Assembly: GCF_913055165.1 (NCBI RefSeq)
Contig: NZ_CAJXJS010000004.1
Coordinates: 1-64,000 of the forward strand
DNA: 64,000 nucleotides
Direction of reading: 5' to 3'
Source: an uncultured Devosia sp.
Lineage (GTDB): Bacteria > Pseudomonadota > Alphaproteobacteria > Rhizobiales > Devosiaceae
The translations under genes were made by a program, and so were the position numbers. The notes under the pieces are model-generated. The model was given only the letters and a program-made list of their open reading frames with translations. It searched no databases and was not told the DNA's origin. Positions 8,791-17,312 of this stretch are shown here, piece by piece. Position 1 is the first letter of the stretch. Every line of letters starts with the position of its first letter.

Positions 8791-9147
8791 TTACACATGG
8801 CAACCCTCTTGGATGGTCAGTGAGTAGCGAAACGCCACGGCACGGTCTTCGGTGCTCAAGGGCCTGACGAATGGCTGCATCATCTCCTCGTCGAAGTTGA
8901 ACAGCATCACCCGAATCTTCTGCGAGTTCGTCAGCGGCATCCGCTTGATATTCTCAATGAAACACGGGCACAGGCGGCTGGCCGAGCCGGGAGTGGCCCA
9001 GACCGCATTGCGGTTCTCAATGCAGGCTCTCAGCGCCGTATCCAGAACATCCTGCGGCAAGCCGGCAGCGCCAAACGTAGGCGAACCGACCACCAGCCCC
9101 GAAAGCAGAATGGCGACGACGCCGGACAAGCGCGCAAGCTTGAACAT
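8791..9147 (-). CDS. Small secreted protein with C...CxC...C pattern, fused to sdhA by TGATG
   Basis: A 118-residue protein with a signal peptide (hydrophobic core VVAILLSGLVVGS). It has a cysteine near 42, a CPC motif near 61-63 and a cysteine three residues from the end, the same arrangement as the product of 7907-8197. Its ATG shares one base with the sdhA stop (TGATG), so translation is coupled. The frame could be opened to 9294 inside sdhA, but only the start at 9147 gives a signal peptide. Function unknown. Confidence 0.75.
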   Translation of the reverse strand: MFKLARLSGVVAILLSGLVVGSPTFGAAGLPQDVLDTALRACIENRNAVWATPGSASRLCPCFIENIKRMPLTNSQKIRVMLFNFDEEMMQPFVRPLSTEDRAVAFRYSLTIQEGCHV

Positions 9148-10958
9148 CAGTACACCCGCGCCTTGGGGGCGATCTTCTTGAGGTCGATACCGCCCTCGGC
9201 CTGTGGGGTCAGTGGATCGACGATGACGGGACGATAGCTGAGGTCCACCTTGCCCGAGGCAATATCGACCTTGGCCAGCGTATGCTTGCGCCATTCGACG
9301 TCGTCGCGATTGGGAAAGTCCTCATGCGCATGGGCGCCGCGGCTCTCGTGACGGGCTTCGGCGCTGACCACCGTGGCCATGGCGCAGGCCATGAGGTTTT
9401 CCAGTTCCAGTGTCTCCACCAGATCCGAATTCCAGATCAGCGAGCGGTCGGTGACCTTGACGTCGGTGAGGCGCGAATAGATTTCGCTCATCGCCGCGAC
9501 ACCGTTCTTGAGCGAAGCCTCGGTGCGGAACACCGCGGCATCGGCCTGCATGGTGCGCTGCATCTCGTCGCGCAGCTTGGCCGTGGGCTGGGAGCCATTG
9601 GCGTTGCGCAACCGGTCGAAGCGCGCCAGGATTTTCTCGTCCTGGGCTTTGTTGATGCCCGGCACCGGTGTCGTCTTGTCGAGGACCTTGCCGGCGCGCA
9701 GAGCTGCGGCGCGGCCAAAGACCACCAGGTCGGTCAGCGAGTTCGAACCCAGGCGGTTGGCGCCATGTACCGAGGCGCAGGCCGCTTCGCCCACGGCCAT
9801 GAGGCCCGGCACGATGCGGTTGGGGTCGTCGGCAGTCGGGTTGAGTACCTCGCCGTGATAATTGGCCGGGATGCCGCCCATATTGTAGTGCACCGTGGGC
9901 AGCACCGGGATCGGCTCGCGGGTGAGGTCGACTCCGGCAAAAATCTTGGCGCTCTCGGTGATGCCCGGCAGGCGCTCATGCAGCACCTTGGGATCGAGGT
10001 GATCGAGGTGCAGGTAGATATGGTCCTTCTTGGGACCAACGCCCCTGCCCTCGCGGATTTCCAGCGTCATGCAGCGGCTGACGACATCGCGCGATGCCAA
10101 GTCCTTGGCATTGGGGGCATAGCGCTCCATGAAGCGCTCGCCTTCCGAATTGGTCAGATACCCGCCCTCGCCGCGCGCGCCTTCTGTGATCAGCACGCCA
10201 GCGCCATAGATGCCGGTGGGGTGGAACTGCACGAATTCCATGTCCTGCAGCGGCAGGCCGGCGCGGGCGACCATGCCATTGCCGTCACCGGTACAGGTAT
10301 GGGCCGACGTGGCCGAAAAATACGCCCGGCCATAGCCACCGGTCGCCAGCACCACCAGCTTGGCGCGGAAGCGATGCAGCGTCCCATCATCAAGCTTCCA
10401 GGCGATGACGCCCTGGCATTCACCATTCTCGCCCATGATCAGGTCGAGCGCGAAATATTCGATGAAGAACTGCGCGTCATTCTTGACCGACTGGCCATAG
10501 AGCGTGTGCAGGATCGCGTGGCCCGTGCGGTCGGCGGCGGCGCAGGTGCGCTGCACCGGCGGGCCATCGCCAAACTCGGTCATATGACCGCCAAAGGGCC
10601 GCTGGTAGATCTTGCCCTCATTGGTGCGGCTGAAGGGCACGCCATAATGTTCCAGCTCGTAAATCGCCGCCGGGGCCTCGCGCGCCAGATATTCCATGGC
10701 GTCATTGTCGCCCAGCCAGTCCGACCCCTTGACGGTGTCGTACATGTGCCACTGCCAGCTATCGGGGCCCATATTCTGCAAGGATGCGGCAATGCCGCCC
10801 TGCGCGGCCACGGTGTGGGACCGGGTGGGGAAGACCTTGGTGATGCAGGCGGTATTGAACCCCTGTTCGGCCATGCCCAGCGTGGCGCGCAGACCCGCGC
10901 CGCCGGCACCCACCACCACCACATCGAATTCGTGGTCGATCAGTTCGTATTCAGCCAT
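9147..10958 (-). CDS. sdhA: Succinate dehydrogenase flavoprotein subunit
   Basis: SdhA oxidises succinate to fumarate with covalently bound FAD. In 603 residues it shows the dinucleotide fold [16 protein letters not shown], the FAD-linking histidine in [13 protein letters not shown], and catalytic blocks such as THYN-type [14 protein letters not shown] and [16 protein letters not shown]. It ends in KARVY, usual for alphaproteobacterial SdhA. It is six bases downstream of sdhD and overlaps the next gene by one base. Confidence 0.98.
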   Translation of the reverse strand: MAEYELIDHEFDVVVVGAGGAGLRATLGMAEQGFNTACITKVFPTRSHTVAAQGGIAASLQNMGPDSWQWHMYDTVKGSDWLGDNDAMEYLAREAPAAIYELEHYGVPFSRTNEGKIYQRPFGGHMTEFGDGPPVQRTCAAADRTGHAILHTLYGQSVKNDAQFFIEYFALDLIMGENGECQGVIAWKLDDGTLHRFRAKLVVLATGGYGRAYFSATSAHTCTGDGNGMVARAGLPLQDMEFVQFHPTGIYGAGVLITEGARGEGGYLTNSEGERFMERYAPNAKDLASRDVVSRCMTLEIREGRGVGPKKDHIYLHLDHLDPKVLHERLPGITESAKIFAGVDLTREPIPVLPTVHYNMGGIPANYHGEVLNPTADDPNRIVPGLMAVGEAACASVHGANRLGSNSLTDLVVFGRAAALRAGKVLDKTTPVPGINKAQDEKILARFDRLRNANGSQPTAKLRDEMQRTMQADAAVFRTEASLKNGVAAMSEIYSRLTDVKVTDRSLIWNSDLVETLELENLMACAMATVVSAEARHESRGAHAHEDFPNRDDVEWRKHTLAKVDIASGKVDLSYRPVIVDPLTPQAEGGIDLKKIAPKARVY

Positions 10959-10964
10959 TGTTGA

Positions 10965-11357
10965 TCAACCCCAGAAGACGATTTTGAGCACAGCGCCAGC
11001 ACCGAGCAGGGCGACGGCGAGGCAGAAGAGCGTGTTGAGAAGCATGGCGAGGCGATAGAGCGAGCCATGGACATAGTCCTCGAGCGTATCGCGCATACCG
11101 TTGCGCATATGCACCGCGGCAATGGCAATCAGCGCCGCAAAGGGAATGCCAAGCCACCAATTGCCGAGCAGCGCCACCACGTCGGCCCGGTCCTGCCCGG
11201 CCAGCCGCACCACCACGAACAGCAGCAGCAGCAGGAACAGGATATTGATGGCGCCGGTGGTCCGCTGGGTGATGAAATGGCGGGTGGCGGCTTTCGCATC
11301 GCCATAATGCGACTTTGGATTGGCGATGGTCTGGGTATTGATCACAGTGTCGCGCAT
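10965..11357 (-). CDS. sdhD: Succinate dehydrogenase membrane anchor subunit
   Basis: A 130-residue protein with three membrane segments, one of them rich in leucine and valine near residues 36-52. AAVHMRNGMRDTLEDYVHG carries the histidine/aspartate region expected of the anchor subunit. It sits one base past sdhC and directly before sdhA. Together with SdhC it binds haem b and ubiquinone. Confidence 0.93.
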   Translation of the reverse strand: MRDTVINTQTIANPKSHYGDAKAATRHFITQRTTGAINILFLLLLLFVVVRLAGQDRADVVALLGNWWLGIPFAALIAIAAVHMRNGMRDTLEDYVHGSLYRLAMLLNTLFCLAVALLGAGAVLKIVFWG

Positions 11358-11358
11358 A

Positions 11359-11745
11359 TCAGGCCATCCACACGAAAACGGTCCAGATCAGGAGGGTGAG
11401 AATCACCGAGGCAATGATCGTGGCCCAGGCCATGCGCTCGCGCTGCCCCGGCTCCATCATCACGGCAAAATCCCACACGAAGTGCCGGAGGCCCCCGCAC
11501 ATGTGATGTACCAGGCTCCAGGTGAAGCCGAACAACACCAATTGGCCGAACCAGCTGCCATAGATGTAGTTGACCTGGGTCAGGGCATCCTGCCCGATGG
11601 CCGCGGCCACGAGCCAGACGGCGAGCAACGCCATGCCGGCATAATTGGCAATGCCGGTCATGCGGTGAAGGATGGACATCGCCATGGTGACGGTCCAGCG
11701 ATAGATTTGCAGATGCGGGGAGGTGGGGCGGGCTCTGACCGTCAT
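11359..11745 (-). CDS. sdhC: Succinate dehydrogenase cytochrome b556 subunit
   Basis: A 128-residue protein with three membrane segments. It has the SdhC signature region SILHRMTGIANYAG near residue 24 and the haem-ligand region HHMCGGLRHFVWD. It is the first gene of the sdh operon; the promoter must lie in the divergent region 11746-12062. Confidence 0.95.
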   Translation of the reverse strand: MTVRARPTSPHLQIYRWTVTMAMSILHRMTGIANYAGMALLAVWLVAAAIGQDALTQVNYIYGSWFGQLVLFGFTWSLVHHMCGGLRHFVWDFAVMMEPGQRERMAWATIIASVILTLLIWTVFVWMA

Positions 11746-12062
11746 GGGGCGTTCCGGGGCCTTTCCTGATGCGGCGCGTCGCCGCGTCCAGTTTGGAATG
11801 GTTCGAGTCTTTACCGTCCAATGGTTACAAAATCAAAGCCCTGCACCGCCCCCGGCATGCAACTTTCGGCGCAGCGCGCACTTTGTTCGTATAGCGCACA
11901 GGCTGTTCGACCTGCGAAGGAAGGTTTGGACGGCATGAGCGGGGGAGGGCGGCGCCGATCGGCGGGGTGTACCCCCTCTCACGCTGACCCCGGTCCGGGC
12001 CCCCGGCCCTACCAAGCCGCCATCGGATGGGTTATGCGGAGGCGCTTATCCCGGAGACCACC
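11746..12062. other. Divergent intergenic region, sdh operon / nudK
   Basis: 317 bases between the sdhC start (minus) and the Nudix gene (plus). It must hold promoters for both. I see a GC-rich stretch near 11990-12010 (GGTCCGGGCCCCCGGCCC) but no operator or riboswitch I can name and no convincing coding frame. Confidence 0.4.
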
Positions 12063-12650
12063 ATGTCCGATCGCATCGCCATCATCTCGACCAGGCTGCT
12101 GGTGAAGGGCTGGGGATCGCTATCCAGCGTCACCCTGGACTACCGGCACAAGGACGGCACCGTGCAACGGCTTGAACGGGAGGTCTATGACCACGGCAAT
12201 GCTGCCGCCCTGCTGCTGCACGACCCGGCCCGCGACACCGTCCTATTGGTGCGCCAGTTCCGCCTGCCGCCGCTGCTGAACGGCGACCATCCCGATCTGC
12301 TGGAGGTCTGCGCGGGCCTGTTGGATGGCGAAGCCCCTGCCCTGGCGGCCAATCGCGAGGCCATAGAGGAAACCGGCCATGAGCCGGTCAACCTGGTCCA
12401 TGTCTGCGACGTCTATGCGAGCCCGGGCTCGCTGTCGGAAAAAACCAGCCTGTTCGTCGGCCAGTACAATGCGACGACCCGGCGCGGGGCCGGGGGCGGG
12501 CTTGCCCATGAGGGCGAAGAGATCGAGGTGGTGGAACTGACGCTTGCCGACGCGCTCGCCATGATCGAGGACGGCCGCATTCTCGACGCCAAGACCATCA
12601 TCCTGCTCCAGCATGCCGCACTGCAGCGCGCCGCACGGCAAACGCCATGA
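12063..12650 (+). CDS. NudK-like Nudix hydrolase (GDP-mannose/ADP-ribose pyrophosphatase type)
   Basis: A 195-residue Nudix enzyme that would cleave a nucleoside diphosphate linked to a sugar. The Nudix box is CAGLLDGE...REAIEETGHEP, close to NudK (CAGLLD...KEAIEETGYE), but the first spacer is one residue shorter. The downstream YASPGSLSEKTSLFVGQY block and the AGGGLAHEGEEIEVVEL segment also follow the NudK pattern. The start at 12063 has GGAGA 5 bases upstream. The stop codon lies inside a perfect hairpin of the repeat family found at the window start. Substrate is an inference. Confidence 0.82.
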   Translation: MSDRIAIISTRLLVKGWGSLSSVTLDYRHKDGTVQRLEREVYDHGNAAALLLHDPARDTVLLVRQFRLPPLLNGDHPDLLEVCAGLLDGEAPALAANREAIEETGHEPVNLVHVCDVYASPGSLSEKTSLFVGQYNATTRRGAGGGLAHEGEEIEVVELTLADALAMIEDGRILDAKTIILLQHAALQRAARQTP

Positions 12651-12668
12651 GAGCATAGCTCTCATGGC
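12644..12668. repeat. Perfect hairpin related to the 78-bp array, over the nudK stop
   Basis: GCCATGAGAGC, loop ATA, GCTCTCATGGC: an 11-bp perfect stem. On the minus strand the flank GATTTCAGGTCAGGAGGCC matches the GATTTGAGGTGAGAAGGCC flank of the tandem array at 16 of 19 positions. It may also act as a terminator, although no T run follows. Confidence 0.75.
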
Positions 12669-12707
12669 CTCCTGACCTGAAATCGCACCACCGGAGCGGG
12701 CCCACTC

Positions 12708-12732
12708 GCCACGCCAGCATAGCTGTCGCGGC
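12708..12732. repeat. Diverged second hairpin of the same family
   Basis: GCCACGCCAGC / GCTGTCGCGGC with loop ATA: ten of eleven positions pair (one wobble), one mismatch. On the minus strand the flank CTGAGTGAAGAAGGCC resembles the array flank. Both arms differ from the copy at 12644 in ways that keep the stem paired. Confidence 0.65.
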
Positions 12733-12771
12733 CTTCTTCACTCAGTTCGGTCGAACTGCCCCTTTGGACGT

Positions 12772-12978
12772 TCAGAAGTCAACCAGCTTCTTGTCCGGAT
12801 CATAGGGCTGATCCCGCGCCGTGCGGGTGACCGCCTGGCCGCAGCGCATCTTCTTGGTCACCGCGTCATAGGCATAGGTGGGGCTGCCGTGCAATTGCCA
12901 CCCCTCCGACAGCGCCTTGGTTACCTTGTGGCAAAAGGCACTGTCGTCCTCGCCGGTCAGGAAACGGTAGATCAGCAT
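12772..12978 (-). CDS. DUF1737 domain protein
   Basis: A 68-residue protein beginning MLIYRFLTGEDDSAFCHKV, with the KALSEGWQLHGSPTYAYDA block typical of DUF1737. It is cytosolic and of unknown function. A purine-rich AAAGGGGG stretch lies just upstream. It is divergent from the carbonic anhydrase gene with a 72-base gap. The same frame runs open much further upstream, but that part is antisense to the anhydrase. Confidence 0.8.
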   Translation of the reverse strand: MLIYRFLTGEDDSAFCHKVTKALSEGWQLHGSPTYAYDAVTKKMRCGQAVTRTARDQPYDPDKKLVDF

Positions 12979-13050
12979 GCATGCCCCCTTTGTCGAACAT
13001 CCCAATGTCCACAATTGATCTTGGTGCCTCTTACAGCTAATCCAACCGGC

Positions 13051-13689
13051 ATGCACAGCTTTCCTCAGCACCTTCTCGACGGCCACGCCAATTTCATGTC
13101 CGGACGCTATGCCCGGGAGAAAGAACGCATTCGCGGTTTGGCCGAAACCGGCCAGAAGCCGACGACATTGATCATCGCCTGCTGCGACAGCCGCGCGGCG
13201 CCCGAAATGATCTTCGACGCCGGCCCGGGCGAATTGTTCGTGCTGCGCAATGTCGCCAATCTGGTGCCCACCTACCAGCCTGACGGCGGACAGCACGGTA
13301 CCTCGGCGGCAATCGAATTTGCCATCAAGGGGCTCAGCGTCTCCAATATTGTGGTCATGGGCCATGGTCGCTGCGGCGGCATCAAGGCGGCTCTGGACCC
13401 GCATATGAAGCCACTCGACAGCGGCGATTTCATCGGCAAGTGGATGAGCATGCTGGGCGAGCTGCCCAGCCAGCTGGGCCAGAACACGCTGATGACCGAG
13501 GCCGAGCGGCAGACCGCCATGGAGCGCATCTCGATCCGCAACTCCATCCGCAACCTGCGCACCTTCCCCTATGTCAAGAAGCTTGAGGAAGACGGCCAGT
13601 TGGCGGTGCATGGCGCCTGGTTTGACATCTCGACCGGCGAATTGTGGATCATGGACAATAGTGGCGACTTCATCCGCCCCACGCTTTGA
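13051..13689 (+). CDS. Beta-class carbonic anhydrase
   Basis: Zinc enzyme interconverting CO2 and bicarbonate. It has 212 residues. The zinc ligands and catalytic dyad of the beta class are visible: CCDSRAAPE (Cys45, Asp46, Arg48), His105 and Cys108 in VVMGHGRCGG. The ATG at 13051 starts just before the first conserved helix; ribosome site is weak. Confidence 0.94.
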   Translation: MHSFPQHLLDGHANFMSGRYAREKERIRGLAETGQKPTTLIIACCDSRAAPEMIFDAGPGELFVLRNVANLVPTYQPDGGQHGTSAAIEFAIKGLSVSNIVVMGHGRCGGIKAALDPHMKPLDSGDFIGKWMSMLGELPSQLGQNTLMTEAERQTAMERISIRNSIRNLRTFPYVKKLEEDGQLAVHGAWFDISTGELWIMDNSGDFIRPTL

Positions 13690-14044
13690 CGCATTGGCGG
13701 CGATCGATGGGGCAAAGGTCTTGCCCCGTCGACTAGCCGGCTCCCACTTGTCCCCGTTTCGCCCAAAACTTGCACTTGGTCGGCCGCAATCGTGATCACT
13801 AGAGCGTGATCAAATGCTGTTGCGGGACCATGATTCACGCCGTCGTGACTGCCGGGTCCCGGCTGGCTAAGGGCTTCACATTGCCCGAAAAACGCCGCGG
13901 AAACTGTCCGCTCGCGCCCTTCTGCGGGCCACCACCAGCCACATTGGGCAACCACTGTCTGTCCCACGGGCCGCTCAGCAAGCGCCCGTCGGCACCGGCC
14001 TGATGCAGGTGCCGTTCCCAACAAAGACAGTATGGAGCAATCCC
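13690..14044. other. Intergenic region with a short inverted repeat
   Basis: 355 bases before the EF-hand gene. It contains TGATCAC-TAGAGC-GTGATCA at 13793-13812, 7-bp arms, a possible protein-binding site or part of a dispersed AGAGCGTGATC-type intergenic element. Open frames here show no family resemblance. Confidence 0.4.
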
Positions 14045-14296
14045 ATGAAAAAGATCGTCCTGACCTCGCTGTTCGCCCTCGGCCTGACCGGCGCTGCCCT
14101 GGCCCAGGCCACGACCGATTTCGCCACGGTCGATACCGACATGAACGGCAGCGTGTCGCTGGCTGAAGCGCAGGTCGCCTGGCCCGATCTGACCGAAGAG
14201 GCCTTCACCGCCGCCGACACCGACGGCAATGGCGAGCTTTCGCTCGAAGAATATGACGCGCTGGTCGCAGCCTCCGCGGCCCCTGCCGCCGAATAA
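14045..14296 (+). CDS. Secreted EF-hand calcium-binding protein 1
   Basis: An 83-residue protein with a signal peptide ending ALAQ and two EF-hand loops, DTDMNGSVSLAE and DTDGNGELSLEE, with Asp/Asn at calcium positions. GGAG lies upstream of the ATG. It is likely a periplasmic calcium buffer or sensor. It is a paralogue of the next gene, with the same loop spacing and the shared VxWPDLTxEEFTxADxD core. Confidence 0.88.
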   Translation: MKKIVLTSLFALGLTGAALAQATTDFATVDTDMNGSVSLAEAQVAWPDLTEEAFTAADTDGNGELSLEEYDALVAASAAPAAE

Positions 14297-14371
14297 GCAC
14301 GCTGCCCTGGGCACCTTCGGCCGCGCCCCCCCCCAACTCCGGCTGCACGGTGCATGACCAGGGCTATCGGC

Positions 14372-14400
14372 CGGCCACCCCACGCGTCCCGGGGTGGCCG
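14372..14400 (+). terminator. Strong hairpin between the two EF-hand genes
   Basis: CGGCCACCCC at 14372-14381 and GGGGTGGCCG at 14391-14400 form a 10-bp stem with a 9-base loop. No T run follows, so it may instead be an mRNA-stabilising or attenuating hairpin. Confidence 0.4.
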
Positions 14401-14450
14401 CGGCCTGCCAAGAAACGGGGTGAAGCCACCCCAGATGGAGATTTTCTCGC

Positions 14451-14774
14451 ATGAACAAGATTGCAATGGGCCTTGTTGCCCTGACCCTTGCTGCCACCCC
14501 GACCCTGGCTCAGGCGCCGATGAACTTCGCCGATGTGGACCTCGACGCCAGTGGAGAACTCAGCTTTGAAGAATTGCAGGCGGTCTGGCCGGACCTGACC
14601 CAGGAAGAGTTCACTGTCGCCGACATGGACGCCAATGGCAGCCTCAGCGCCGATGAGATCAATGCCCTGCAATCCAGCACGCTGCCGGCGCCAGCTCCCA
14701 TGGATGACGCCATGACCGCTCCGGCAGTTCCGCTCGATCCGGCAAGCTCATTGTCCGACACATCCGGCCAATAA
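14451..14774 (+). CDS. Secreted EF-hand calcium-binding protein 2
   Basis: A 107-residue protein with a signal peptide (cleavage after LAQ) and two EF-hand loops (DVDLDASGELSFEE and DMDANGSLSADE), followed by an Ala/Pro/Ser-rich tail. It shares AVWPDLTQEEFTVADMD with its upstream neighbour, so the pair arose by tandem duplication. The tail is unique to this copy. Periplasmic; function unknown. Confidence 0.87.
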   Translation: MNKIAMGLVALTLAATPTLAQAPMNFADVDLDASGELSFEELQAVWPDLTQEEFTVADMDANGSLSADEINALQSSTLPAPAPMDDAMTAPAVPLDPASSLSDTSGQ

Positions 14775-14784
14775 CGACAGGAAC

Positions 14785-14810
14785 AAGGCCGCTCCATGCG
14801 GCCTTTCTCC
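14785..14810 (+). terminator. Terminator after the EF-hand genes
   Basis: AAGGCCGC / GCGGCCTT with a 5-base loop, followed by TCTCCTT. It lies between convergent genes. Confidence 0.7.
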
Positions 14811-14811
14811 T

Positions 14812-15693
14812 TCAATCCAGCCTTATGGGCGGCTCGCTCTTTCTCGCCTTGCGCAGCGTCACGATCAGCCCGCTGATCACCAACAGGGCCCCGAGGACCT
14901 CCACGCGGGTGATGGTTTCGCCGAGGACCAGATAGCCCGAGGCCAGGCCGGTGATTGGCACCAATAGCGTGAATGGCGCGACCACCGACGCCGGATGCCG
15001 GCCTAATAGCCAGCTCCAGATTCCCCCACCCAAAAGCGTTGCCGGATAGGCAAGAAAGGCGATCAACCCGGCATCGGCCCAGCTGAAGCCGGCCAGGGCC
15101 GCGGAAACGGTCGGCCACCCTTCTGTCAGCACCGACAATGCCAAGAGCGGCACAGGCGCCGCCAGCGCCCCCCAGACGGTGAACGAGACCGCATTGACCC
15201 TGCCGGCCTTCTTGGTCAGCACATTGGCCAGGCCCCAGCTCAAGGCGGCCAGCAGCACCAATCCCAGCGGCAGCAGATTGGTGACTTCCAGCCGTTCAGA
15301 CGCAATGACGGCAATGCCGGCAAAGGCGATGGCCGCCCCGATGATCTGGAACCGGCTCGGCCGCTCGCCCAGAAGCACAAAGGCCATGACCATGGTGAAA
15401 AAGGCCTGGGTCTGCAGCACCAGCGAACTCAGCCCGGCCGGCATGCCCCAGGCCAGGCCGAGATTGAGAAACCCGTAGAGCGCCACGCCAAAGGTCAGGC
15501 CGAAGCAGATGACGACCCAGGCCGGCGCCTTGGGTGGACGGACCAGCAGCACCGCCGGAAAGGCGGCCGCCGCAAAGCGCAAGGCCGCCGCCAGGATCGG
15601 CGGCAGGGCCTCCACGCTCAGCTTGATGACAACGAAGTTGAAGCCCCAAATGGCAACGACCAACAGGGCGAGGAGAATGTGGCGGAGGGGCAT
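14812..15693 (-). CDS. DMT-superfamily (EamA) exporter
   Basis: A 293-residue inner-membrane protein with about ten membrane segments and two EamA domains. The N-terminal block AIWGFNFVVIKL and LQTQAFFTMVMAFVLLGERP resemble the O-acetylserine/cysteine exporter branch, but substrate remains inferred. It ends close to a terminator shared with the EF-hand genes. Confidence 0.88.
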   Translation of the reverse strand: MPLRHILLALLVVAIWGFNFVVIKLSVEALPPILAAALRFAAAAFPAVLLVRPPKAPAWVVICFGLTFGVALYGFLNLGLAWGMPAGLSSLVLQTQAFFTMVMAFVLLGERPSRFQIIGAAIAFAGIAVIASERLEVTNLLPLGLVLLAALSWGLANVLTKKAGRVNAVSFTVWGALAAPVPLLALSVLTEGWPTVSAALAGFSWADAGLIAFLAYPATLLGGGIWSWLLGRHPASVVAPFTLLVPITGLASGYLVLGETITRVEVLGALLVISGLIVTLRKARKSEPPIRLD

Positions 15694-15708
15694 GGTTTAG
15701 TCCGGTTT

Positions 15709-15815
15709 ACCCCCACCCTCATTCCCTCCCCACAAGGGGGAGGGAGGTGCAGGCTGGAACGCCTCGGCTCCATCGTCTCCCTCCCCTCGATGGGGAGGGA
15801 TCAAGGGTGGGGTGG
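15709..15815. repeat. REP/BIME-like GC-rich palindromic element
   Basis: Two inverted arms, ACCCCCACCCTCATTCCC... from 15709 and ...GGGATCAAGGGTGGGG ending near 15815, each with its own CCTCCCC/GGGGAGG hairpin. It lies between the EamA and asd genes. Such elements are common between genes in Hyphomicrobiales. Confidence 0.75.
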
Positions 15816-15836
15816 AGCCCCGTACACGAGGGTCTG

Positions 15837-16880
15837 TCAGGCCGCCAAGGCTCGGGCCTTGTAGCCCTTTTCAATCAGGGTTTCGGCAATCTGCACGGTG
15901 TTAAGCGCGGCGCCCTTGCGCAGATTGTCGCTAACCACCCACATGGCGAGGCCGTTTTCGACCGTGACATCCTCGCGGATGCGGCTGACATAGGTGTCAT
16001 ATTCACCCACGCTCTCGACCGGGGTCGCGTAGCCACCGGCCTCGCGCTTGTCGATCACCGAGACGCCGGGCGCCTCGCGCAGGATGTCACGCGCCTCATC
16101 GGCACTGATCGGGTTGGCAAATTCGAGATTGACCGCCTCGGAGTGACCGACAAAGACCGGCACGCGCACCGCGGTGCAGGTTACCTTGATCTTGGGGTCG
16201 AGCATCTTCTTGGTTTCGGCCAGCACCTTCCATTCTTCCTTGGTGTAGCCGTCCTCCATGAACACATCGATATGCGGGATGACGTTGAAGGCAATCTGCT
16301 TGGGGAACTTGCCCGGGGTCGGGCTGTCATTGACGAAAATGCCCTTGGTCTGGTTCCAGAGCTCGTCGACGCCTTCCTTGCCCGCGCCGGACACCGACTG
16401 ATAGGTCGACACCACCACGCGGGTGATCTTGGCCGCGTCGTGCAGCGGCTTCAGCGCCACGACCAGCTGCGCCGTCGAGCAATTGGGATTGGCAATGATA
16501 TTGGTGCGCTTGGGATCGCTGAGCCAGCGATCGAGCACATGCGCGTTCACCTCCGGCACCACCAGCGGCACGTCGGAGTGGTAGCGCCAGTAGGAGGAGT
16601 TATCGATCACGATCGCCCCGGCTGCGGCGATCTTTGGGGCCCATTCCTTGGAGATTGAGCCGCCGGCCGACATGATCGCGAAATCGACGCTCGAGAAGTC
16701 GAAATGCTGCAGGTCCTTGGCCTTGAGCACCTTGTCGCCATAGGACAATTCCTTGCCGATGGAGCGCGACGAAGCCAAGGCAAAGACCTCGTCCGCCGGA
16801 AACTTGCGCTCGGCCAGAATGTTGAGAACTTCGCGGCCCACATTGCCTGTGGCCCCGACGACAGCGACACGATAACCCAT
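15837..16880 (-). CDS. asd: Aspartate-semialdehyde dehydrogenase
   Basis: Reduces aspartyl phosphate to the semialdehyde, the branch point to lysine/diaminopimelate, threonine and methionine. It has 347 residues: NADP-binding start VAVVGATGNVGREVL, catalytic Cys134 in NPNCSTAQ, and the STYQSVSGAGKEG block. I start at 16880 where GGAG precedes the ATG; a longer frame to 16919 adds nothing conserved. Confidence 0.96.
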   Translation of the reverse strand: MGYRVAVVGATGNVGREVLNILAERKFPADEVFALASSRSIGKELSYGDKVLKAKDLQHFDFSSVDFAIMSAGGSISKEWAPKIAAAGAIVIDNSSYWRYHSDVPLVVPEVNAHVLDRWLSDPKRTNIIANPNCSTAQLVVALKPLHDAAKITRVVVSTYQSVSGAGKEGVDELWNQTKGIFVNDSPTPGKFPKQIAFNVIPHIDVFMEDGYTKEEWKVLAETKKMLDPKIKVTCTAVRVPVFVGHSEAVNLEFANPISADEARDILREAPGVSVIDKREAGGYATPVESVGEYDTYVSRIREDVTVENGLAMWVVSDNLRKGAALNTVQIAETLIEKGYKARALAA

Positions 16881-17312
16881 AATGGAACTCCGGTTCCTTA
16901 CCATTTTCGCCTCCCGCACGATGACACATCATCGCGGTCAATGCTTTGGCGCCTCTCCCCGTCGGGAGTGCGACCCGGGGAAAAGCGTCAGGCGGTTTTG
17001 GTGGTTTTGGTCATGGCCGGCATGCCCCCGGTGGTAAACCGGGTGGTGGCAAGAGCTGCGGTGAGGCTGCGGCGGCGCATGATGAACGAGGCTTCCTATG
17101 AAAAAGCAGGACTTGTCATACGCTGAAATAGGAAAGAGTCAATGAATTTGCCACGCGCGATGCAGACCGCATTGCCCCTTGCGCCCCTTCTCCCTTTTAG
17201 AGGAAAGGGTGGGGACGAGGGGCCTTGACAGCACTGAGAGCTGAAGGCCCCCTCACCCGGCGCACCGCGCCGACCTCTCCCCCAAGGGCGAGGTGAAGAA
17301 CCGAGGAACACT
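16881..17312. other. Intergenic region with a second GC-rich repeat
   Basis: 432 bases between divergent asd and the flavoprotein gene. Around 17180-17300 there is another palindromic element of the REP type (CTCCCTTTT...AGGG; CCCCTCACCC...GGGCGAGGTG). A 37-codon frame starting at 17012 has no ribosome site I trust. Nothing else is recognised. Confidence 0.5.

Noticed and set aside
9282-10964. 560-codon open frame antisense to sdhA
   Set aside because: It is the mirror of a GC-rich conserved gene; no family motifs or ribosome site.
12889-13050. N-terminal extension of the carbonic anhydrase
   Set aside because: It overlaps the DUF1737 gene in antisense and precedes the conserved start of the enzyme.
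17012-17125. 37-codon ORF between asd and the flavoprotein gene
   Set aside because: No ribosome site and composition consistent with chance.
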